A stretch of DNA of 64,000 bases from Bacillota bacterium (lineage in GTDB: Bacteria; Bacillota; Clostridia; Lachnospirales; Lachnospiraceae), in assembly GCA_023392535.1 (NCBI GenBank), contig JAEVYY010000019.1, positions 62,001 through 126,000 on the forward strand. Direction: 5' to 3'. Positions within the stretch are counted from its first letter, which is position 1; every line of letters starts with the position of its first letter. The translations under genes and the position numbers were made by a program. Below are positions 43,658-52,857 of this stretch, piece after piece. The notes under the pieces are model-generated. The model worked only from the letters and a program-made list of their open reading frames with translations, did no database searches and had not been told where the DNA came from.

Positions 43658-46537
43658 TTAGGTCATGTTCTGGTACTTTTTATCTTTTTCCAACATTTTC
43701 TTTATATAGATACCTGTATAAGAATTTTTACAATCTGCCACGTGTTCGGGTGTACCTTCGGCAACAACTTTACCTCCTCTGTCTCCGCCTTCCGGCCCTA
43801 TATCGATTATATAATCCGCGGTCTTAATCACGTCCAGATTATGCTCGATAACAACAATGGTATTACCACCTTCCACAAGTCTTTGAAGAATTGCAGTTAA
43901 TTTATGCACATCCGCAAAATGAAGTCCTGTCGTCGGTTCATCCAATATATAAATCGTATTTCCAGTACTTCTTTTGGAAAGCTCTGTTGCAAGTTTGATT
44001 CTTTGCGCCTCGCCTCCAGATAGTGTGGTAGAAGGCTGTCCTAATTTGATATAGGATAGTCCAACTTCATAGAGCGTTTCTATTTTTCTATGAATAGACG
44101 GTACATTCTCAAAAAATCGCATTGCCTCCTCTACCGTCATATCTAATACATCATAGATGCTTTTTCCCTTATATTTAACTTCCAACGTTTCTCTGTTATA
44201 ACGCTTTCCACCACATACTTCACAAGGAACATACACATCAGGCAAAAAGTGCATCTCAATTTTTATAATACCATCCCCGCTGCAAGCTTCGCAACGACCT
44301 CCCTTTACATTAAAACTAAATCTTCCCTTCTTATATCCCTTAGCCTTCGCATCTGCAGTAGCTGCAAATAAATCTCGTATCTGGTCAAATACTCCTGTAT
44401 AAGTTGCCGGATTGGAACGAGGCGTCCTACCGATAGGAGATTGGTCAATATCAATTACTTTATCCAACTGCTCCATACCTTCAATTCCAGCATGTTTTCC
44501 AGGAATCATTCTGGCACGATTTAATTTCTTAGCAAGATGTTTATACAATATTTCATTCACCAAAGAACTTTTTCCAGAACCAGATACGCCCGTGACACAA
44601 GTAATGACACCCAGCGGAATTTTTACATTAATATTCTTTAAATTATTTTCTGCTGCTCCGCGAATTTTCAAATATCCTGCCGGTTTCCTACGCTTTTGAG
44701 GGATTGGTATTTGTACTTCACCACTCAGATATTTTCCTGTGATAGAATGAGGATTCTTCATGATTTCTTCTGCATTTCCTACCGCAACAACTTCTCCTCC
44801 ATGCTCACCAGCTCCCGGACCTATGTCCACGATATAATCCGCAGCGAACATAGTATCTTCATCGTGCTCAACCACAAGCAAACTATTACCGATATCCCTA
44901 AGTCTGCAAAGTGTATGCAACAATTTATCATTATCTCTTTGATGAAGACCTATACTTGGTTCATCAAGGATATAGCACACGCCCACAAGACCAGATCCAA
45001 TTTGCGTGGCAAGACGAATTCTTTGCGCCTCCCCCCCTGATAGAGTTCCCGTAGCTCTTGATAGAGACAAATAATCCAGACCAACATCCATAAGAAAACC
45101 AACACGTGCACGTATTTCCTTTAACACTTGTTTTCCAATCAATATCTGTTGAGGTGTCAATTCCATGGATGCAAGAAAATCTTGTAGCCCTGCTATTGAC
45201 ATGGATGTCACCTCATAAATATTTTTATCGCAGACAGTAACAGCTAGTGAAGTTACTTTCAAGCGCATCCCCTTACATTCTGCGCAGGGAGTAATCCGCA
45301 TAAATGCTTCATATTCCTGTTTCATAGTATCTGATCCTGTTTCACGATACCTGCGTTGCATATTCATGATCAATCCTTCAAAAGTTACATCATAAACCCC
45401 TTCACCGCGTTGGCCTTTATAATGTACCTTTACTTCGCGACTTCCTCTTCCGTACATGAGCATATCTTGTACTTCTTTTGATAGCCGATTGTATGGTGTG
45501 GTAAGTTTAAATTTATATTCTTTACTCAACGCTTGAAGAATGGCATACGTATAGCTGGAAGGATCTGTACAAGATTGCCAGCCCATCCCAGCAATAGCCC
45601 CTTCTGATATACTCAAATTCGGTTCTGGTATTAACAACTCAGGATCAAATTCCATCTTATATCCAAGACCGAAGCATACTGGACAAGCTCCAAATGGATT
45701 GTTAAAAGAAAAGCTCCTTGGCTCTATCTCATCTATACTGATACCACAGTCCGCGCATGAAAAACTCTGGCTAAAATTTAATGTTTCTCCATCAATCACA
45801 TCAACTTGCATCAACCCTTCGGCCAGTTCCATTACATTTTCGATAGAATCCGTTAATCGCCTTTCTATTCCTTCCTTTACAACCAGACGATCAACGACAA
45901 TTTCTATATTATGCTTGATATTCTTTTCTAGTTTAAACTCTTCTGTGAGCTCATATAAGCTGCCATCAATACGCACTCTAACATATCCACTTCTTTTAGC
46001 TCTTTCAAAAACTTTTGCATGTTCTCCTTTACGGCCTCTAACTACAGGTGCTAATAACTGTATCTTAGTGCCCCTGTCTAAGCTCATGATCTGGTCGACT
46101 ATCTGATCTATACTTTGCTTTTTGATCTCTTTTTTGCATTTTGGACAATGCGGTATTCCGATTCTTGCATAAAGTAAACGAAAATAATCATAAATTTCAG
46201 TCACTGTTCCCACTGTGGAGCGCGGATTCCTATTTGTAGATTTCTGATCAATAGAAATTGCTGGTGAAAGGCCTTCTATTTTCTCTACATTTGGTTTTTC
46301 CATTTGACCCAAAAATTGCCTCGCATAAGATGATAGCGATTCCATATATCTTCTTTGCCCTTCTGCATAAATAGTATCAAATGCCAATGAAGACTTTCCT
46401 GACCCCGACAATCCGGTCAGCACTACAAGTTGATTCCTTGGGATATCCAAATCAATATTCTTTAGATTGTGTTCATTTGCTCCTCTTATTCTTATATATT
46501 CTTGTCTTGGGAGCATTTTAGGTAATGTTTTCTCCAT
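43658..46537 (-). CDS. uvrA: Excinuclease ABC subunit A
   Basis: This 959-residue protein recognises DNA damage with UvrB in nucleotide excision repair. It has two ABC ATPase halves: Walker A GLSGSGKSSLAFDT near residue 42 and GVSGSGKSSLVNEI near 645, with LSGGEAQRI signatures near 495 and 840. Two zinc-binding Cys clusters (CADC/CPVC region near 262-285 and CEAC/CEVC near 750-775) are complete. It follows uvrB by 16 bases. The ATG at 46537 has a weak upstream site; a second ATG seven codons later is possible. Confidence 0.96.
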   Translation of the reverse strand: MEKTLPKMLPRQEYIRIRGANEHNLKNIDLDIPRNQLVVLTGLSGSGKSSLAFDTIYAEGQRRYMESLSSYARQFLGQMEKPNVEKIEGLSPAISIDQKSTNRNPRSTVGTVTEIYDYFRLLYARIGIPHCPKCKKEIKKQSIDQIVDQIMSLDRGTKIQLLAPVVRGRKGEHAKVFERAKRSGYVRVRIDGSLYELTEEFKLEKNIKHNIEIVVDRLVVKEGIERRLTDSIENVMELAEGLMQVDVIDGETLNFSQSFSCADCGISIDEIEPRSFSFNNPFGACPVCFGLGYKMEFDPELLIPEPNLSISEGAIAGMGWQSCTDPSSYTYAILQALSKEYKFKLTTPYNRLSKEVQDMLMYGRGSREVKVHYKGQRGEGVYDVTFEGLIMNMQRRYRETGSDTMKQEYEAFMRITPCAECKGMRLKVTSLAVTVCDKNIYEVTSMSIAGLQDFLASMELTPQQILIGKQVLKEIRARVGFLMDVGLDYLSLSRATGTLSGGEAQRIRLATQIGSGLVGVCYILDEPSIGLHQRDNDKLLHTLCRLRDIGNSLLVVEHDEDTMFAADYIVDIGPGAGEHGGEVVAVGNAEEIMKNPHSITGKYLSGEVQIPIPQKRRKPAGYLKIRGAAENNLKNINVKIPLGVITCVTGVSGSGKSSLVNEILYKHLAKKLNRARMIPGKHAGIEGMEQLDKVIDIDQSPIGRTPRSNPATYTGVFDQIRDLFAATADAKAKGYKKGRFSFNVKGGRCEACSGDGIIKIEMHFLPDVYVPCEVCGGKRYNRETLEVKYKGKSIYDVLDMTVEEAMRFFENVPSIHRKIETLYEVGLSYIKLGQPSTTLSGGEAQRIKLATELSKRSTGNTIYILDEPTTGLHFADVHKLTAILQRLVEGGNTIVVIEHNLDVIKTADYIIDIGPEGGDRGGKVVAEGTPEHVADCKNSYTGIYIKKMLEKDKKYQNMT

Positions 46538-46553
46538 CTTGTAACTTCTTGCC

Positions 46554-48542
46554 TTACCTTTCCATATCGTTTAAAAATTTTTTGAGTTCCACCATTTTGT
46601 CACGAAGCTCTGCCGCCGCTTCAAAATTTAGATCCGCTGCTGCTTTTTTCATCTTCTTTTGAACGCTTCCGATTAGCTTTTCTAATTCTTCCCGATTCAT
46701 AGATTCCGGATCTTTATCAAACTTAACTTCTTCCTTTGCAATTACTTTAGATATACTGATAAGATCACGTACCGCCTTTTTAATGGTTTGCGGTGTAATT
46801 CCATGTTCTTCATTATACTTTTGCTGTATTTCGCGTCTCCTGTTTGTTTCTTCAATAGCTGTCTTCATAGAATCTGTCATCCTGTCTGCATACATCAAAA
46901 CACGACCTTCCGCATTCCTCGCAGCACGCCCAACAGTCTGTATTAAAGAGGTGGATGAACGTAGGAAGCCCTCTTTGTCTGCATCCAGAATGGCCACCAG
47001 AGATATTTCCGGTATATCCAATCCTTCACGAAGCAGATTAATACCAACCAATACATCAAAAACATCCAGACGCATATCTCTTATAATTTCGGCTCTTTCT
47101 AAAGTATCAATATCAGAATGCAGATATTTTACACGGACCCCTACTTCTTTCATATAATCAGTAAGATCCTCTGCCATTTTTTTTGTTAATGTGGTCACTA
47201 AAATCTTCTGGTGCTTTTGGGTCTCTTTTCTGACCTCACCAATCAGATCATCAACTTGTCCCTGCACTGGACGGACTTCTATTCTGGGATCCAATAATCC
47301 TGTAGGTCGTATAATCTGTTCCGCACGCAATAACTCGTGTTCTTCTTCATAAATATTCGGAGTTGCAGATACAAAAAGCAGTTGATCGATATGATTTTCA
47401 AATTCACTGAATTCAAGTGGTCTGTTATCCATTGCCGAAGGCAAACGAAATCCATAATCTATAAGTGTCGTTTTTCTAGAAAAATTACCTGCATGCATCC
47501 CTCTAATCTGTGGAACTGTAATATGTGATTCATCAATGATAATTAAAAAATCATCTCCAAAATAGTCGATGAGCGTAAATGGCATTGCACCAGTTTCCAT
47601 ATTACTTAAATGTTTTGTATAATTTTCAATACCAGAACAAAAACCAGTTTCCCTGAGCATCTCTATATCAAAATTCGTTCTTTCCGATATTCTTTGTGCT
47701 TCTAATAATTTATCTTCGCTTTTATAATATTTGATCCTTTCCTCTAATTCCTTCTCTATCTGATGACAGGCACTATCTATTTTCTCCTGTGGAACTACAT
47801 AATGAGAAGCTGGAAAAATAGCGATGTGTTCCAGTGTCGCATGCATCTTTCCAGTTAACGGCTCTATTTGTGCAATTCTGTCTATTTCATCTCCGAAAAA
47901 TTCCACACGCAAGAGATAATCGCCTCCTTGTGCAGGATAAATTTCAATTACATCCCCATGCACGCGGAACGTACCTCTGTTTAATTCCATATCATTTCTT
48001 GTATATTGAATAGCAACAAGTTCACGGAGCACATCATCTCGATCCTTATTCATTCCAGGCCGTAATGAAACAATCATCCCCTGGTAATCTTCGGGACTAC
48101 CCAATCCATAAATGCATGATACACTAGAAATTACAATAACGTCTTTTCGCTCTGATAAAGATGCCGTTGCTGACAAGCGCAATTTATCAATTTCGTCATT
48201 GATAGAGGAATCTTTTGCTATATACGTATCGCTGGATGGAATATATGCTTCCGGTTGAAAATAGTCGTAGTAACTGACAAAATACTCCACAGCGTTATGC
48301 GGAAAAAATTCTTTAAACTCGCTATATAACTGTCCTGCAAGTGTTTTATTGTGAGCTATGATCAATGTCGGCTTATTTAATTGTTGAATTACATTTGCCA
48401 TTGTAAAAGTCTTTCCAGAACCGGTCACTCCGAGCAAGGTTTCAAATTGATTACCCGCTTTAAAACCAGCAACCAGTTTTTTTATTGCTTCCGGCTGATC
48501 TCCTGTCGGCTTATATTCTGATACTAGTTCAAAATGATTCAT
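46554..48542 (-). CDS. uvrB: Excinuclease ABC subunit B
   Basis: This 662-residue protein is the damage-verifying helicase-like subunit of nucleotide excision repair. Walker A GVTGSGKTFT is near residue 40, the beta-hairpin YYDYFQPEAYIP near 92-104, the helicase motifs include DESHITVPQIRGM near 340 and QTVGRAARNAEGR near 540. The C-terminal UVR domain (about 625-660, with LNFEAAAELRDKM) binds UvrC. AGAAAGG lies upstream of the ATG. It forms an operon with uvrA. Confidence 0.96.
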   Translation of the reverse strand: MNHFELVSEYKPTGDQPEAIKKLVAGFKAGNQFETLLGVTGSGKTFTMANVIQQLNKPTLIIAHNKTLAGQLYSEFKEFFPHNAVEYFVSYYDYFQPEAYIPSSDTYIAKDSSINDEIDKLRLSATASLSERKDVIVISSVSCIYGLGSPEDYQGMIVSLRPGMNKDRDDVLRELVAIQYTRNDMELNRGTFRVHGDVIEIYPAQGGDYLLRVEFFGDEIDRIAQIEPLTGKMHATLEHIAIFPASHYVVPQEKIDSACHQIEKELEERIKYYKSEDKLLEAQRISERTNFDIEMLRETGFCSGIENYTKHLSNMETGAMPFTLIDYFGDDFLIIIDESHITVPQIRGMHAGNFSRKTTLIDYGFRLPSAMDNRPLEFSEFENHIDQLLFVSATPNIYEEEHELLRAEQIIRPTGLLDPRIEVRPVQGQVDDLIGEVRKETQKHQKILVTTLTKKMAEDLTDYMKEVGVRVKYLHSDIDTLERAEIIRDMRLDVFDVLVGINLLREGLDIPEISLVAILDADKEGFLRSSTSLIQTVGRAARNAEGRVLMYADRMTDSMKTAIEETNRRREIQQKYNEEHGITPQTIKKAVRDLISISKVIAKEEVKFDKDPESMNREELEKLIGSVQKKMKKAAADLNFEAAAELRDKMVELKKFLNDMER

Positions 48543-48621
48543 CTAATGCGCCTTTCTGTCTTAATTGTTCCAAAAATGTGGTAGAAGCAGCTCATGCCAC
48601 TTAGATCCCTCAAATTAAGAA

Positions 48622-48657
48622 TACCACGCAGATAGTATATCATACTTCTACGTGGTA
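48622..48657 (-). terminator. Long hairpin between ctpA and uvrB
   Basis: On the minus strand a stem of about 15 base pairs with one bulged base and a three-base loop (TACCACGTAGAAGTAT against ATACTATCTGCGTGGTA) begins seventeen bases after the ctpA stop. The tail is ATTCTTAATTTG, only moderately U-rich. It most likely ends the ftsEX-envC-ctpA transcript. Confidence 0.6.
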
Positions 48658-48674
48658 CGCAAACATTTGTTCTG

Positions 48675-49922
48675 TTATCCATTATTTAACTTATTCTTAA
48701 TTATTTCAATTGCTCTATCAAGTTGGTTGTCTTTTCCATCTTTAATATAAGCCTCTGTATCCAATTTTAATTCTTCATCTGGTGCAATACCTACTTTATG
48801 AATATTATTCCCATTTGGTGTGAAGTATTTGCTTACAGTCAATTTCACTGCCGAACCATCACTCAACGAAATGATTCTCTGCACGATGCCTTTTCCAAAG
48901 GTAGTGGTGCCAAGTAGGGTTCCTTTCTGATAATCTTTAATGGCACCTGCTAGTATCTCCGATGCACTTGCACTATTCCCATTTACCAATACCACCATTG
49001 GCGTTTTTATTTCCTGAGTTCCATCACAAGTATACTCATCCCTCTTACCATTTTTGTCTTCTGTATATACAATGATACCTTTTGGAAGCAGCATTCTTGC
49101 TATATCCGTTACTGCTAAAAGATTTCCTCCAAGATTATCCCTAAGATCAAGAATAAGACCGTTCATTCCATTTTCTTTCTCTTTTGTGAAGGCATCTTTA
49201 AACTGATCTACCGTTATTTCATCAAATTCCGTTATCTGAATATAAGAGATGCCACCTTCTAGCGTTTTATGATTCACGGTAGGACTTTCAATTTCTTGTC
49301 TTTTAACTTCTAGTTCAACAGGCTCCGCTTCGTTTTGCCTTAGTATTGTCAATTTTACTATGGATCCCTCAGGTCCTTTTACTTTGGCAATTACTTCTTC
49401 CAAGGTCACCCCTTTTACATATTCGTCATTGACTTTGTAGATATAATCTCCCGCAAGAACACCACTTGCTTTCGCCGGACTGCCTTCCATTACTTTAGAT
49501 ATTCTGGCCATGCCAACATCAGTATCCATACCTATATAGGCACCAATACCATAATAAATACCCTTTGTCTGATTCTTTATATCTTCTAATTCTTCTTCCG
49601 AATAATACGTAGAATAAGGGTCTTTTAATGCTTTTACCATTCCACTATAAGCGCCTTCCTCTAATTCTTCTATATCAGCACTTTCTAAATAATAAGTATT
49701 AATTGTATCCTGCAAAATCTGCATTTTTTGCATTGTCTTACTATTAACAACACTTTTTTCTGCTTTTCCATCAGCTGTTGCCATAGTCTTTGCAGTAATC
49801 AATGTGTGATTGATTAAAAAAGTATTAACCGCATATGCTGTGCCACTTAATGCAACAGCGAGCAATAGTCCGGAAATCAGACCCTTCCAAAATACCTTCT
49901 TACTTCCTGTTTCCTGTTCCAT
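48675..49922 (-). CDS. S41-family carboxyl-terminal processing peptidase (CtpA type)
   Basis: This 415-residue protein has an N-terminal membrane anchor (about 10-32), a PDZ domain (about 105-185, with KVMEGSPAKASGVLAGDYIYKVN in parts) and the S41 serine protease domain. The catalytic Ser is in GNSASASEILAGA near 318 and the Lys in TTFGKGIVQ near 345, so it should be active. LDLRDNLGG is a typical strand. Such proteases trim wall enzymes or regulators outside the membrane. It follows the coiled-coil M23 peptidase gene by 21 bases, so that protein is a candidate substrate (inference). Confidence 0.93.
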   Translation of the reverse strand: MEQETGSKKVFWKGLISGLLLAVALSGTAYAVNTFLINHTLITAKTMATADGKAEKSVVNSKTMQKMQILQDTINTYYLESADIEELEEGAYSGMVKALKDPYSTYYSEEELEDIKNQTKGIYYGIGAYIGMDTDVGMARISKVMEGSPAKASGVLAGDYIYKVNDEYVKGVTLEEVIAKVKGPEGSIVKLTILRQNEAEPVELEVKRQEIESPTVNHKTLEGGISYIQITEFDEITVDQFKDAFTKEKENGMNGLILDLRDNLGGNLLAVTDIARMLLPKGIIVYTEDKNGKRDEYTCDGTQEIKTPMVVLVNGNSASASEILAGAIKDYQKGTLLGTTTFGKGIVQRIISLSDGSAVKLTVSKYFTPNGNNIHKVGIAPDEELKLDTEAYIKDGKDNQLDRAIEIIKNKLNNG

Positions 49923-49943
49923 ATTATGAACTTACCTCTTTTC

Positions 49944-51173
49944 CTATTTGGATAGGTAGCTCCACGGACTTACATAACTTCCATCTTGTCGCACCGAAAA
50001 ATGCAAATGCGGTCCGGTAGATCTACCAGTAGAACCAACAGCTCCTATTTTTTGTCCTTTGGAAACATTCTCACCTTTTGAAACGTTCAATGCTGAAGCA
50101 TGCATATATATTGTATATAATCCATCTCCATGATCAAGCATAACATAATTACCCATTGTGTTGCTATAAGCTGCCTGTACCACCGTTCCATCATACGCTG
50201 CCAAAATTGGTGTTCCGCTCGGCGCAGCCATATCAACTCCGTTATGAAATTGTTTTACATTCAAAATAGGATGCATACGATAACCATACTCATCAGAAAT
50301 TCTCGTATAGGAAGGCGCTGGCCATGTGAACTTTCCGCCATCATATCTTTGAACCGCTTCATTTGCAGCTTTTAATCTCTCTTTTTCCTCCGCAACCGCC
50401 TTTTCCAAGGCAGCAATTGCCGCCGTTTGTGCTGCAATCTCTGCTTCGTATTCTTTTACAAGCTGAGATTTATTTGATATATCTGCTTCATAAAAACCTA
50501 TTTCCTTCTCTTTGGCAGAAATCAAAGATGCCATGGAGACCTCTTCTGCCTTTGCTTTTTCTTTTGCTTCTTCTAAACTAGCCTGCTCGTCTTCCAACTC
50601 TTTTTTATATCTGTCAATCGCTTCTTTTGTTTCTTGATATTCCTGTAACATCGTTCTATCATATTCTGATAGTCTTTGTATATATTCATTTTTATTTAAA
50701 AATTCTCCAAAGCTTTTAGATGAAAAAAGTATCTCCACATAAATAGTGTTCCCACGCTCATACATGAACTGAATTCTCTTTTTCATAGTCTCATATTGCT
50801 CTTTTTCTTTCGATTCAGCCTTCACAAGCTCTGCTTTGGTTTCTGTGATTTCCTTTGTTTTTTCATCTATAAGTGCATTCAGTTTATTCAGTTTTTCCTG
50901 TATACCATTCAGGTTGGAATCAAGTTGCTCAACATAGTCTTTTAGATTTGCCTTTGAACTTTCCAGAGACTTTAATATTTTTTTTACATCTGTCATGCCA
51001 GATTGTAATGTCTCTTTCTCTTTTTGTGCATCTGATATTTGGCCTTCTTTTTCCTTAATACTACTGTTTGTAAGTTGTGACGAAGATGTTGCATTCACAA
51101 ACTGCATCCGCAGAGATGCAAAAAGTAAAGCAGCAACTATCATTATGCAAATTCTTTGTTTCCAATGTCTCAT
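49944..51173 (-). CDS. Coiled-coil M23-family peptidoglycan hydrolase (EnvC-like)
   Basis: This 409-residue protein has a signal peptide (about 1-28), a long coiled coil (about 35-270, rich in Lys/Glu/Ala heptads) and a C-terminal LytM/M23 domain (about 285-405). The zinc ligands are present: HNGVD, and HLHF after GSTGRSTGP. Unlike EnvC of E. coli, which has lost its ligands and only activates amidases, this one should itself cut peptide bridges. The coiled coil would allow control by FtsEX, whose genes lie next upstream. Similar roles are played by PcsB or CwlO in other Firmicutes. Confidence 0.92.
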   Translation of the reverse strand: MRHWKQRICIMIVAALLFASLRMQFVNATSSSQLTNSSIKEKEGQISDAQKEKETLQSGMTDVKKILKSLESSKANLKDYVEQLDSNLNGIQEKLNKLNALIDEKTKEITETKAELVKAESKEKEQYETMKKRIQFMYERGNTIYVEILFSSKSFGEFLNKNEYIQRLSEYDRTMLQEYQETKEAIDRYKKELEDEQASLEEAKEKAKAEEVSMASLISAKEKEIGFYEADISNKSQLVKEYEAEIAAQTAAIAALEKAVAEEKERLKAANEAVQRYDGGKFTWPAPSYTRISDEYGYRMHPILNVKQFHNGVDMAAPSGTPILAAYDGTVVQAAYSNTMGNYVMLDHGDGLYTIYMHASALNVSKGENVSKGQKIGAVGSTGRSTGPHLHFSVRQDGSYVSPWSYLSK

Positions 51174-51199
51174 GTATCCAATCCCTATCTTGTCATCTC

Positions 51200-52096
51200 T
51201 TACACTCTTAAATGTTTTCTCACCGTAATAAAGCTTCCAATAAAGCCAATTCCTACACCGATTGTAATTGATACCGGTATTAGTGTGCTGAAAATTGTTT
51301 CTACTGGTAAAAACTGCAATAATGACACCAATATCTGAAACTTGCTCGTTACATAATCTACAACGTTATTATATACAATGTATATAATAACTAATGGGAA
51401 CACAGAACCCAACAGACCTATGACAATGCCTTCCACAACAAATGGTGAGCGTACAAAAAAATCGGTTGCGCCAATGTATTTCATAATCTCTATTTCTTCC
51501 TTGCGGACAGAAATACCAATTGTAACTGTATTACTAATCAGAAAAACGGACACCGCTAGCAATATGGCTATAATACCCACAGATACATATCCAATCAACT
51601 TATTAATACCGCTCAGGGTATTTGCTGTAATTTCAGATTTATTAACGTCGCTGATGCCATCTATAGATTCTAAATAGGTGACCAGGTCAGCCTGCTTGGA
51701 AACATCATTCATATAAATCTCATAGTTAGCGGAATCAGCTAAAGGATTCTCTGTAAAACCATCTGTATAATCTCCTAAATATTCATCCTTAAAGGAATTC
51801 CATGCTTCGTCTGCTGATATATATACTACTTTTGATACAGAAGAACGTTTCTGGATCATTTCTCCTATCTCTACAATCCGTTGCTCCGATATTCCCTCAT
51901 CAAAAAAAGCGGTAACTGAAACTCCCTTTTCTGCAGTCTTTACAACATTCTGGAAATTAGCTATCACAGCATAAAACAGGCCGAATAGGAATAAACAAGC
52001 ACTGATTGTGGCTAAAGAAGCCAATGAAAACCACTTATTCCTGAAAATGCTGACAATACCTTGCTTTAATGTATAAAATAATGTACTAATCCTCAT
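51200..52096 (-). CDS. ftsX: Cell-division ABC transporter-like permease FtsX
   Basis: This protein has about 298 residues from the ATG at 52096, with AAGGTGG about ten bases upstream. It has four membrane segments (one near 20-42, three in about 170-290) and an external domain of about 110 residues between the first and second (with VTAFFDEGISEQRI). The cytoplasmic N-terminus (RNKWFSLASLATISA) is typical. FtsX passes the ATPase signal of FtsE to wall hydrolases outside. It overlaps ftsE by eleven bases. An upstream alternative start (52123) exists. Confidence 0.94.
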   Translation of the reverse strand: MRISTLFYTLKQGIVSIFRNKWFSLASLATISACLFLFGLFYAVIANFQNVVKTAEKGVSVTAFFDEGISEQRIVEIGEMIQKRSSVSKVVYISADEAWNSFKDEYLGDYTDGFTENPLADSANYEIYMNDVSKQADLVTYLESIDGISDVNKSEITANTLSGINKLIGYVSVGIIAILLAVSVFLISNTVTIGISVRKEEIEIMKYIGATDFFVRSPFVVEGIVIGLLGSVFPLVIIYIVYNNVVDYVTSKFQILVSLLQFLPVETIFSTLIPVSITIGVGIGFIGSFITVRKHLRV

Positions 52097-52838
52097 CGAT
52101 ATAACCACCTTTTTCCTCGTCACTCACAATGACACCTTTTTTCATCGTAATAACTCTTTTTTGCATAGCATTTACGATTTCCCTGTTATGAGTTACAACA
52201 AGTACAGTTGTACCGTTCAAATTAATTTGCTCCAGCAGTTTCATAATATCCCATGAGTTCTTAGGATCTAAATTTCCTGTTGGCTCATCACACAGTAAGA
52301 TCGGTGGCTGATTAATCAGGGCTCTGGCAAGCGCGACCCTCTGTTGTTCTCCGCCTGATAATTGCTTTGGTCTAGCCTTATATTTTCCAGCCAAACCAAC
52401 TGTTGACAGAATAGAAGGCACATTTTTACGAATCTGCTTTGTAGGCACCTGAATAATACGTTGTGCAAATGCTACATTCTCGTAAACATTTCTATCTTTT
52501 AACAAACGAAAATCCTGAAATACCACTCCCATATTTCTTCTGAACTTTGGAACTTTTCTTCTTTTTAATTTTTCAACATTGGTCCCATTTACAAAAATCT
52601 TTCCTTCTGTTGGTGTGAGTTCTCTTAATAGTAGCTTAATTAAGGTAGACTTTCCAGATCCGCTGTCACCTACTATAAATACAAACTCGCCTTTATTTAT
52701 GTGCAAATTTACCCCATTTAGTGCAGGCGCACCCGTAGAATAAGATTTACTTACGCATTCCAGTCTGATAATCTCATTATTGCCCGTTATCTTCTTCGCT
52801 CTTTTATCTGTTTGTTTCTTAGTCTCTTTGGTTCTCAA
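52086..52838 (-). CDS. ftsE: Cell-division ATP-binding protein FtsE
   Basis: This ABC ATPase has about 250 residues. Walker A is GDSGSGKSTL near residue 58, the ABC signature LSGGEQQRVALARAL near 158, and Walker B LLCDEPTGNLDP near 178. FtsE normally starts at MIRLENVSKSYS; here IIRLECVSKSYS is preceded by about 25 charged residues. I set the start at TTG 52838, with AGGTG seven bases upstream; an upstream TTG at 52868 would overlap the regulator gene. The extension has no counterpart in most FtsE proteins. Confidence 0.92.
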   Translation of the reverse strand: MRTKETKKQTDKRAKKITGNNEIIRLECVSKSYSTGAPALNGVNLHINKGEFVFIVGDSGSGKSTLIKLLLRELTPTEGKIFVNGTNVEKLKRRKVPKFRRNMGVVFQDFRLLKDRNVYENVAFAQRIIQVPTKQIRKNVPSILSTVGLAGKYKARPKQLSGGEQQRVALARALINQPPILLCDEPTGNLDPKNSWDIMKLLEQINLNGTTVLVVTHNREIVNAMQKRVITMKKGVIVSDEEKGGYIDED

Positions 52839-52857
52839 AATATTACACCTGCCTATT

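Noticed and set aside
45699..46106. Plus-strand open frame inside uvrA
   Set aside because: It is antisense to conserved zinc-binding coding sequence and without a ribosome binding site.
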